A stretch of DNA of 45,087 nt from positions 1 through 45,087 of the forward strand of contig JAUNGR010000005.1 of assembly GCA_030524485.1 (NCBI GenBank), written 5' to 3'. The DNA comes from a bacterium. GTDB taxonomy: Bacteria > Bacillota > Clostridia > Lachnospirales > Lachnospiraceae. The translations under genes were made by a program, and so were the position numbers. The notes under the pieces are model-generated. The model worked only from the letters and a program-made list of their open reading frames with translations, was not told the origin of the DNA and ran no database searches. This document shows, piece by piece, positions 38,853 to 45,087 of this stretch (position 1 is its first letter; every line of letters starts with the position of its first letter).

Positions 38853-40286
38853 TTAATAAGCTTTTCCCCAGTATACCATCTTGGTGGCTGCTTTTCCACA
38901 GCACACACAGGTATCTGCCACTTTTTCCTGTGCAAATGGCATACATCTGGAGGTCGCTCCTGTCAGCTCTTTGATTTTATCCTCACACTCCTGACAACCG
39001 CACCACATCGCCTTCACAAAGCCCGGTTTCTCCTCCACGGTCTTTGCAAATTCCTCCAGTGTCACAGCCGTATAGGTATGTGCTTCTCTGTGTTGGCGAG
39101 CCCGCTCCAGCATATCGCTCTGCATGTTCTCCAAAAGCTCTGCCACGGTCTCGTTCAGGGCATCCAAAGACACGGTCATCTTTTCGTGGGTATCACGCCG
39201 CACCAATACAGCCTGATTTGCCGCAATGTCTCTCGGTCCTATCTCCACACGCAGCGGAATGCCTCTCATCTCGGACTCGCTGAACTTAAAGCCCGGACTC
39301 TTATCGGAGTCATCCACCTTCACACGGAAGTTGCTGAGAACGCTCTTCAGTTCCATTGCTTTTTCCAGAACTCCCTCTTTATGCTGCTGTACTGGCACAA
39401 TCACCACCTGTGTCGGTGCAATTCTTGGCGGCAGCACAAGGCCGCTGTTGTCACCGTGTACCATGATGATGGCCCCAATCAGACGAGTGGTCATACCCCA
39501 AGAAGTTTGATGTACATATTGGAGTTTGTTCTCCTTGTCCGAGTACTGAATCTCGAAGGCCTTTGCAAAGCCATCTCCAAAGTTATGGCTGGTTCCAGAC
39601 TGCAAAGCCTTGCCGTCATGCATCAAAGCCTCAATCGTGTAAGTCGCCTCGGCACCGGCAAATTTCTCCTTATCGGTCTTCTGTCCCCGAACCACTGGCA
39701 TTGCCAACACGTTCTCACAGAAATCCGCATACAGATTCAACATTTGAATGGTTCTTGCTTCCGCCTCCTCTGCTGTCGCATGAGCGGTGTGTCCCTCCTG
39801 CCACAAAAACTCTCTGGAACGCAGGAAGGGTCTGGTGGTCTTCTCCCAGCGCACCACAGAACACCATTGGTTATAGCACTTTGGCAAATCTCGATAGGAC
39901 TGAATCTCTCTCGCATAAAAATCACAGAATAAGGTCTCAGAGGTTGGTCTCACGCACATTCTTTCCGCAAGTGGCTCCAAGCCTCCATGTGTCACCCACG
40001 CCACCTCTGGTGCAAAGCCCTCCACATGGTCTTTTTCCTTCTGTAGCAGGCTCTCCGGAATGAACATCGGCATGTACACATTCTCCACACCTGTCTCCTT
40101 GAAGCGGGCATCCAACTCTTTCTGGATGTTCTCCCAGATGGCATAACCAGCTGGTTTGATTACCATACAGCCCTTGACGCTGGAATAGTCAATCAGCTCT
40201 GCCTTCAGCACCACATCGGTGTACCACTGTGCAAAATCCTCTTCCATCGATGTGATAGCCTGCACCAGTTTCTTATTCTCTGCCAT
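38853..40286 (-). CDS. proS: Prolyl-tRNA synthetase, archaeal/short type
   Basis: A 477-residue class II aminoacyl-tRNA synthetase of the short ProRS type, without the editing insertion. [12 protein letters not shown] and [18 protein letters not shown] are the active-site motifs, and [22 protein letters not shown] carries motif 3. The C-terminal zinc domain has [10 protein letters not shown] and CVCCGK, and the protein ends in Tyr as in archaeal and eukaryotic relatives. It charges tRNA-Pro. AGGAGG precedes the ATG. The 5' leader is structured but does not look like a T-box. The gene heads the proS-cca-DUF3783-wzt run. Confidence 0.96.
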   Translation of the reverse strand: MAENKKLVQAITSMEEDFAQWYTDVVLKAELIDYSSVKGCMVIKPAGYAIWENIQKELDARFKETGVENVYMPMFIPESLLQKEKDHVEGFAPEVAWVTHGGLEPLAERMCVRPTSETLFCDFYAREIQSYRDLPKCYNQWCSVVRWEKTTRPFLRSREFLWQEGHTAHATAEEAEARTIQMLNLYADFCENVLAMPVVRGQKTDKEKFAGAEATYTIEALMHDGKALQSGTSHNFGDGFAKAFEIQYSDKENKLQYVHQTSWGMTTRLIGAIIMVHGDNSGLVLPPRIAPTQVVIVPVQQHKEGVLEKAMELKSVLSNFRVKVDDSDKSPGFKFSESEMRGIPLRVEIGPRDIAANQAVLVRRDTHEKMTVSLDALNETVAELLENMQSDMLERARQHREAHTYTAVTLEEFAKTVEEKPGFVKAMWCGCQECEDKIKELTGATSRCMPFAQEKVADTCVCCGKAATKMVYWGKAY

Positions 40287-40306
40287 AGCAACATAACCTC
40301 CTGAAT

Positions 40307-40422
40307 CTCTTATTCTTTGTAATTCTTTTTTGCCTCATCATATGATGATGTTGGGAGCAAAAGGTATTTTGCCCCCTATGATACCGGATTGCTCCGCATG
40401 AAATGCCCCCAGTATTCATATC
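40307..40422 (-). promoter_or_regulatory. Structured 5' leader of proS
   Basis: The roughly 135-base leader contains GCAT-TTC-ATGC, CGGA-GCAA-TCCG with a GNRA loop, and a perfect 10-base stem GGGGGCAAAA/UUUUGCUCCC (40376-40353) with loop UACC. That loop can pair with GGUA upstream (part of CCGGTATC), forming a pseudoknot. A CATCATATGATG palindrome follows. No T-box sequence (GGGTGG-like) or U tract is seen. Confidence 0.5.
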
Positions 40423-40428
40423 CGTTTA

Positions 40429-40457
40429 GTTTTAAGACATTTTTCGCTTTTTGTCAA
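40429..40457 (-). promoter_or_regulatory. Predicted promoter of proS
   Basis: Perfect TTGACA (40457-40452), a 17-base spacer and TAAAAC (40434-40429) on the minus strand, starting near 40422. It lies directly after the C-S lyase stop at 40473. Confidence 0.7.
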
Positions 40458-40472
40458 TGCTTCGGCAATGGC

Positions 40473-41660
40473 TCAGTCATTTTCATGCTTTTTGAGGGCC
40501 TCATACAGTCTCTCTAAAGCCTCCATCAGAACCTTTTTGGGGCAGGCAATGTTCACTCTCTCAAAACCGATTCCCTCATCGCCAAACAGATAGCCCTCAT
40601 CCAAGAACAGAAAGGCCTCCTTGGTCATGATTTCCTCCAGCTTTTCTTTGCTAAATCCGTAGGCACGCAAATCCAGCCACTGCAAATAGGTTCCTTCCAA
40701 ATCAATCACTGCAATCTTAGGAAGCTTTTCTTCCATAAAAGCCTTCAAGGCTCTCCGATTCTCCTCCAACACAGCAAGCAGCTCATCCAACCAAGCATCG
40801 CACTGCGTATAGGCAATCTCACAGGCTTTCAGCCCCAAAATGCCCGGTCCATGCTGTGCTGTCTCTGCCATACTGGCCGCAAACTGCTCCCTCTCCCTCT
40901 CGTTCGGAATCACGATGCAGCTGGTCTGCATTCCCGCCAAGTTAAAGGTTTTGCTCGGTGCATAGCAGACCATGAGCTGCTCTGGCTCCTCCGCAACAGC
41001 AGCCATAGGTGTGAAATGGTGTCCCGGAAGAATCAAGTCACAGTGAATCTCATCCGAAATCAAAAAGACCTTATGCTTCTTACAAATGTCATATACCTTC
41101 TTTAATTCTTCCTTCGTCCAGACACGGCCGACGGGATTGTGAGGGTTGCAGAAAATCATAGCGGTGTTTTTGGGATTGGCAGCCAACTCTTCCAAAAGAG
41201 CAAAGTCAATCGTGTATGTATGATTCTCGTAATGCAAAGGACAGGTGACCAACTCCCTCTTTCCCTGCTTCACAGCACCAAAAAATGGATAGTACACTGG
41301 AGTCATCACAATCACCCCGTCTCCCTCTTTCGAGAAACAGCGCACACCATGGAAGAACGCCGTCACCACGCCCTGCGTGAAAACCAACCAGTCTTTCTGT
41401 ATACTCCATCCATAGCGTCTCTCTATCCAGTCCACCACAACCTGACGGAACGTTTCCGTCGGCGCTGGATAGCCCAAAACCACCTCATCCAAATAGGCCT
41501 TCAATCCCTCAAGGAGCTCCGGCGGATTCTTAAATTCCATATCTGCCACCGAGAGCGGTACAATTCCATCCGGGACCTCCGGATTGATTGCCTTCATCGC
41601 ATTCCATTTGGCAGAACCTTGCTCCCAACGGTCCACCAGTGTCTCAAAATCGTACTTCAT
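40473..41660 (-). CDS. PLP-dependent C-S beta-lyase / aminotransferase, MalY/PatB type
   Basis: A 395-residue fold-type I PLP enzyme. The N-terminal VPLSVADMEFKNP is a MalY/PatB hallmark, NPHNPVGR is at 172-179, SDEIHCDL contains Asp203, and the PLP lysine is Lys237 in APSKTFNLAG. These enzymes cleave cystathionine or other cysteine conjugates to thiol, pyruvate and ammonia. GGGAAAGGGAAA precedes the ATG. It is monocistronic by appearance; a dyad overlies its candidate promoter. Confidence 0.9.
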   Translation of the reverse strand: MKYDFETLVDRWEQGSAKWNAMKAINPEVPDGIVPLSVADMEFKNPPELLEGLKAYLDEVVLGYPAPTETFRQVVVDWIERRYGWSIQKDWLVFTQGVVTAFFHGVRCFSKEGDGVIVMTPVYYPFFGAVKQGKRELVTCPLHYENHTYTIDFALLEELAANPKNTAMIFCNPHNPVGRVWTKEELKKVYDICKKHKVFLISDEIHCDLILPGHHFTPMAAVAEEPEQLMVCYAPSKTFNLAGMQTSCIVIPNEREREQFAASMAETAQHGPGILGLKACEIAYTQCDAWLDELLAVLEENRRALKAFMEEKLPKIAVIDLEGTYLQWLDLRAYGFSKEKLEEIMTKEAFLFLDEGYLFGDEGIGFERVNIACPKKVLMEALERLYEALKKHEND

Positions 41661-41802
41661 TTTCCCTTTCCCATCCTTTCTTTTTATCTGTCTTGTCTGT
41701 TTTCTCTATCGTATCGGTTCTTGCTATTCTTGTCGTCTTTGCGATTCTGCCTTTTCTGATTCCACTTTTTCCACTTTTTCTTTGCCCCCAAAAATATTCT
41801 TT

Positions 41803-41821
41803 AGTATAGCACACTTTGTGC
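41803..41821 (-). promoter_or_regulatory. Extended -10 promoter with adjoining dyad before the C-S lyase gene
   Basis: TGCTATACT (extended -10, TATACT at 41808-41803) follows a 13-base dyad GCACA-AAG-TGTGC (41821-41809) on the minus strand. The -35 is poor. The dyad could be a regulator site. The 170-base gap otherwise holds pyrimidine-rich sequence. Confidence 0.45.
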
Positions 41822-41832
41822 CAATATTTCTA

Positions 41833-42903
41833 TCATTTTGCCAATCTTTCATAGCTTTTTACAAAATCTTCAATGATGAGCAAACCCAAAGGTCCCAGCA
41901 AAAAACCCCAGAGTCCAAACAACAACAGACCTACATAAATCGCCATCAAAGTTTCCAGAGGCGTGAGTCCTACCTCACTCCCCATCATCTTCGCCTCCAA
42001 GCCCTCCCGCACAAAGTAGCAAACAAGATAAATCAGCAACAAAAAAAGAGCCTCCTTCCAATCCTTTTGAAACATTTCTATCAAAATCCACGGAACAAAC
42101 ACCGTTCCCGTTCCAAATACCGGAAGGGCATCCAAAAAGCCGATGGAAACCGCCGCCAACAAATAGTAGGGATTTCCCAACAAAAATAAGCCCAGAGAAC
42201 AAATGGCTATGGTGGCTGCCATTATCAGTCCCTGTGTTTTGAGATAGGCTCTCCCCACATTGACTATCCTCTCTCCAATCATAGCAAACTCCTCCCGAAA
42301 GAGGGATCTGTCCCGCCGCTTGCGAATCGCATCCATCTCTTGCAAGGACAGCACGCTGGCCATCATCGTAACCAAGAAGACAAGCAAGCCTCTCACTCCC
42401 TTTTGAAACCAATTCACAGAATTTCCAACCAGATAGGGCATGGCCGCTCTCCGGATATTGGCTAACACGTCTGTGATTCCCTCCCGCAGCAGAGCCGGTA
42501 TCAAACCCTTTCGGATGTGAAACAGCTCCTCTATTTTGCTGCAGCTTCCAGTCAGTTTTGCATCCAAGGCAGCCAAAATCTGCGGAAAGGCCTCCGAGAG
42601 GCGCTTCATTTCTTGCAGCAGCTTACAAGCTCCCAGATAAGAAAAAGCAGCAAACAGTCCAGTCAACCAGAGAAGCAGCAAAAAAGCCGCCAAAGCGATG
42701 GGAAAGCCGTGGCGTTTTCCTCTCCAAGTCCAAGCGATGTGCCTATGCATCCACAAAACCGGCCTCCGCAAAAAAAGGGCGATTCCATAGGAAATGAAAA
42801 AGGGAAGTACGAGAGGCAGCAAGTATCGAATACTCGCATAGACCGCTCCCGTAATTCCCATTATCACAAAAATCCTCTTTAGTTTTCCACTTGGCTTCCC
42901 CAT
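41833..42903 (-). CDS. AI-2E/YtvI-family membrane protein
   Basis: A 356-residue polytopic protein with about seven to eight membrane segments: paired helices at the N-terminus, a soluble amphipathic section around residues 105-160, then a hydrophobic C-terminal block. The LGNPYYLLAAVSIGFLDALPVFGTGTVFVPW segment is the family signature (PxxGTxxxxxPW), and LTPLETLMAIYVGLLLFGLWGFLLGPLGLLI closes the fold. Members include autoinducer-2 exporter-like proteins, Na+/H+ antiporters and the sporulation protein YtvI; this length and group are closest to YtvI. Function cannot be fixed. Its leader has a duplicated TTTTGTAC (42921 and 42932). Confidence 0.82.
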   Translation of the reverse strand: MGKPSGKLKRIFVIMGITGAVYASIRYLLPLVLPFFISYGIALFLRRPVLWMHRHIAWTWRGKRHGFPIALAAFLLLLWLTGLFAAFSYLGACKLLQEMKRLSEAFPQILAALDAKLTGSCSKIEELFHIRKGLIPALLREGITDVLANIRRAAMPYLVGNSVNWFQKGVRGLLVFLVTMMASVLSLQEMDAIRKRRDRSLFREEFAMIGERIVNVGRAYLKTQGLIMAATIAICSLGLFLLGNPYYLLAAVSIGFLDALPVFGTGTVFVPWILIEMFQKDWKEALFLLLIYLVCYFVREGLEAKMMGSEVGLTPLETLMAIYVGLLLFGLWGFLLGPLGLLIIEDFVKSYERLAK

Positions 42904-42991
42904 GAACTCACCTGTTTCTGTTTTGTACTTCTTTTGTACAATCCTAGTATGAGTTGTGAAAGCCTTTTTTATTCTCGGTTTTTTTCAAATT

Positions 42992-44560
42992 TTATCCAAA
43001 AATTCTCCAACCACAGATGAAGTTGCTTCTCCACCAAGAACTTAAGCTTCGGTACACTACCTTGCCATTACCGGAGGAAGCATCCACCACCATGCCACCA
43101 CCCGCTGCAATACCGACATGTCCATTTACCACCACGATATCTCCTGCTTGCAGGCTGTTAAAGTTCGTAATCTTGGTATAACGTCCCGGACTTCTCCAAC
43201 CAGAAGAAGTCAGATAACTCTGTTTCACTCCGGAATTGTTCAGACACCAGTACACAAAACCGGAACAGTCAAAGGTATTTGGTCCCTTGGCTCCCCAGAC
43301 ATAGGAGGAACCCACCTTAGACTTTGCCACTGCCACGAGACGGGAAGCTCCACCTGCCACGGAAACGGTGCTGCCGCCTCCGCCAGACCCTCCGCTGTTA
43401 TTCTTTCCGCCGCCGGAATTGTTTTTGCTTCCACCGCCACCGGAATTGCCCCTTGTCCCCGACTGGGAGGAGGTAGAAGGTCTGCTCGCCTTCTTCACGT
43501 CACTGCTGCTTAACTTGGTTATGGTCGCCACTCCAGCAATTCCATCCGAAACCAGACCATTTGTCTTCTGGAAGCTCTTCACGGCATTCTCCGTCAGCTC
43601 TCCGTAGTATCCAGTCACATTTCCAGAATACAGATAGCCATACTTGCTCAAAAGCTGCTGAATCTTTGTGACTTGCACGCTGTCATCTCCCAGACGAAGA
43701 CCGTTCGCCACCGCACTGCCGCTGTTTAGAATCGCTCTTGTGGAAGGTCCCAGATAGCCATCCACCACTTGGTCATTTCGGGACTGGAACTGTTTGACCG
43801 CCAGCACCGTGTCCGCACCGTAGGTTCCATCCGGCTCAGAAGTCAGATATCCCAGCTCTCGCAGTCTCTTTTGGCTGGCCAAAACCACATCGCTCTTCTC
43901 GCCATAAGCCAACATATTGGGTTTGATTTCATCGCTGTACAGAAGGTTAAAGGTCTGTTTTCCAACCTTTCCGTCCTCTGTCAGTCCATTGACGCTCTGC
44001 AGCTTCTTCACCGCTGCCTCTGTCGCATCCCCGAAATTTCCCGTCAGCTGGTCAGCGGTCGCCAAATATCCCAACTCATACAGACGCTGCTGAATCTGAT
44101 AAATATCATCTCCCGAAACACCATTTTCTACCATGTAATACTTCGCATCCGGAGACATAATCGCCTGAAAAGTTGCCGGTCCAACCACACCGTCCTGATT
44201 CAATTCATACTGCCGCTGAAATTTCATAACAGAAGCCTTGGTGGTCTCACCGAAATAATTCGTTGGCTCATCGTTATCCATAAAGCCCAGCTCCATCAAT
44301 CTCTCCTGCAACATGGCCACCACCGAATGTCTCACACCAATCCGCAGATACTCCGGAGCCGCTTCCTCTTCCGTCTCCAGAGAGGCATCCGTTCCCTCCA
44401 CCGTCAGCGTCTCAGGTTCGCTCTCTGTCTGGTCCCCCTGCCACTCTGTCGTCGCAATGGTCTCATACGCTGGCTGAGAAGAACATGCCGAGGCCAGTGT
44501 CATCAGTCCAATCAAGGCACTGGTTTGTATCACCTTTTTCTTTATGTATTTCCATCTCAT
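42992..44560 (-). CDS. NlpC/P60 cell-wall hydrolase with four peptidoglycan-binding repeats
   Basis: A 522-residue secreted lipoprotein. The signal peptide ends in a lipobox (TLASAC). Four PG_binding_1 repeats of about 65 residues follow from about residue 72 to 350, each with a YG/FG…VK.FQ pattern. A Gly/Ser/Asn linker (about 355-412) precedes the NlpC/P60 domain, with catalytic Cys432 in NTFDCSGFVYW and His481 in NGHVGIA. Such enzymes cut the stem peptide between gamma-D-Glu and the third residue or a nearby bond. A direct repeat typical of OmpR-family regulators lies upstream. Confidence 0.93.
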   Translation of the reverse strand: MRWKYIKKKVIQTSALIGLMTLASACSSQPAYETIATTEWQGDQTESEPETLTVEGTDASLETEEEAAPEYLRIGVRHSVVAMLQERLMELGFMDNDEPTNYFGETTKASVMKFQRQYELNQDGVVGPATFQAIMSPDAKYYMVENGVSGDDIYQIQQRLYELGYLATADQLTGNFGDATEAAVKKLQSVNGLTEDGKVGKQTFNLLYSDEIKPNMLAYGEKSDVVLASQKRLRELGYLTSEPDGTYGADTVLAVKQFQSRNDQVVDGYLGPSTRAILNSGSAVANGLRLGDDSVQVTKIQQLLSKYGYLYSGNVTGYYGELTENAVKSFQKTNGLVSDGIAGVATITKLSSSDVKKASRPSTSSQSGTRGNSGGGGSKNNSGGGKNNSGGSGGGGSTVSVAGGASRLVAVAKSKVGSSYVWGAKGPNTFDCSGFVYWCLNNSGVKQSYLTSSGWRSPGRYTKITNFNSLQAGDIVVVNGHVGIAAGGGMVVDASSGNGKVVYRSLSSWWRSNFICGWRIFG

Positions 44561-44640
44561 GAATCCTATCCTCTTTCTGTGTTCCGTGTTCCCTCTGTGT
44601 TTTTCCTCCTTATCTTACAACAATCTTCTTTCCTTTTGCA

Positions 44641-44683
44641 ACTATATGCCGACATTTCCCCAAAAACTTAATGAAATCTTAAG
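44641..44683 (-). promoter_or_regulatory. Candidate promoter with TTAAG direct repeat for the NlpC/P60 gene
   Basis: TATAGT (44646-44641) lacks a good -35. Instead the minus strand shows TTAAG-N6-TTAAG (44682-44667), an 11-base-period direct repeat covering the -35 zone. This pattern suits an OmpR/PhoB-type response regulator acting as activator. The 140-base gap holds nothing else evident. Confidence 0.4.
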
Positions 44684-44703
44684 ACTTCAAAACTCCCCCT
44701 CGC

Positions 44704-45087
44704 TTAGAGCGTGAGTCTCTCCAGCACTTCCTCAAAGCCTGCAAAGGCCTCAGATTTTGGCAACTCCAGAAAGTGCAAAGGCTGCCCGCTCTTTGGATGC
44801 ACCAAGGAAAGACGATAGGCAAACAGAGCCAAAGGCTGCCCCCAACCACCATACTTGCCATCTCCATACAAAGGCAGCCCATGAGCCGCAAACTGTGCCC
44901 GAATCTGGTGATACCTACCGGTTTTTAATTCCACCTCCGCCAGTCCCACTGGCCTTCCTTCCCTCTCCGTCTCGGCCAAAACACAGTAGGAAAGCTCGGC
45001 TCTCTTTGCCTCCCTCTCCCCTGCCTTTGCCACTCTTGCCATATGACTTTTTCCATCTTTCACTAAGTTATCCACAAAGTTATCCAC
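44704..45087 (-). CDS. RluA-family pseudouridine synthase, C-terminal part, N-terminus beyond window
   Basis: The last 127 or so residues of an RluA/RluD-type enzyme. ELKTGRYHQIRAQFAAHGLPLYGDGKYG is the conserved C-terminal motif III, with LALFAYRLSLVHPKSGQPLHF after it. The catalytic Asp in HRLD lies outside the window. It modifies uridines in 23S rRNA or tRNA. The visible start reads VDNFVDNL from a 12-base tandem repeat, which also creates DnaA-box-like sequence. Confidence 0.88.
   Translation of the reverse strand: MDNFVDNLVKDGKSHMARVAKAGEREAKRAELSYCVLAETEREGRPVGLAEVELKTGRYHQIRAQFAAHGLPLYGDGKYGGWGQPLALFAYRLSLVHPKSGQPLHFLELPKSEAFAGFEEVLERLTL

Noticed and set aside
40287-40457. A T-box riboswitch upstream of proS
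   Set aside because: The leader is too short and no T-box consensus or terminator with U run is present, although other structure is visible.

Overview
The window looks like a chromosomal piece of a low-to-moderate GC anaerobic Firmicute, most likely a member of the Lachnospiraceae (class Clostridia). This is an inference from gene families: a cytosolic BMP-type binding protein beside a calcineurin-like phosphoesterase, a short prolyl-tRNA synthetase of the archaeal type, a zinc-type ROK fructokinase, two tRNA genes without encoded CCA, and Gram-positive style AGGAGG ribosome sites. No phage, transposase, integrase or CRISPR array is visible. Nearly everything is on the minus strand.

Layout, left to right. 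(1) 1-590: start of the F0F1 ATP synthase operon (atpZ, partial atpI) running off the left edge. (2) 673-1659: a HAD phosphatase that appears to share a transcript with tRNA-Phe and tRNA-Gly. (3) 1702-4384, plus strand: a BMP/ParB-like protein and a phosphoesterase. (4) 4395-10340: a complete ugp-type operon for glycerophosphodiester or glycerol-3-phosphate uptake (ugpC, A, E, B), with a glycerophosphodiesterase and a Cof-type HAD phosphatase. (5) 10517-12264: an aromatic-acid-exporter family protein and a flavodoxin. (6) 12324-20361: a second sugar locus with a lipoprotein binding protein, two permeases, a GH4 glycosidase, a PfkB kinase and an amidohydrolase, opposite a divergent LacI-family regulator. 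It has no ATPase of its own. (7) 20358-31717: ROK fructokinase, then a cell-surface polysaccharide operon. The operon holds a complete GDP-D-glycero-D-manno-heptose route (gmhB-gmhA fusion, hddA, hddC) and the trunk of the CDP-3,6-dideoxyhexose route (rfbF, rfbG, rfbH), with LicD, a GtrB-like glycosyltransferase, a polytopic membrane protein and a lipoprotein. (8) 31747-37571: a 1334-residue protein with methyltransferase-like, kinase-like, coiled-coil, GT2 and GT4-like regions, and a Wzt-type ATPase with a C-terminal carbohydrate-binding domain. (9) 37149-40457: DUF3783 protein, CCA-adding enzyme and ProRS with a structured leader. (10) 40473-45087: MalY/PatB C-S lyase, AI-2E/YtvI-family membrane protein, an NlpC/P60 hydrolase with four peptidoglycan-binding repeats, and the end of an RluA-type pseudouridine synthase.

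How it fits together. Regions 7 and 8 read as one programme for building and exporting a surface glycan with heptose and possibly a deoxysugar. The domain order of the 1334-residue protein resembles the chain terminator WbdD of the E. coli O9a system, and the neighbouring Wzt has the C-terminal domain that in such systems reads the chain end. Here the terminator-like module is fused to glycosyltransferases in an apparently Gram-positive genome, and no Wzm permease is in the window. This is the strongest candidate for an undescribed system. Next in interest are the cytosolic BMP/ParB-like protein with its phosphoesterase, a dispersed structured repeat in two operon gaps, and the structured proS leader. 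Many start codons were moved from the longest reading frame to a start with a well-placed Shine-Dalgarno sequence; the reasons are given for each gene.
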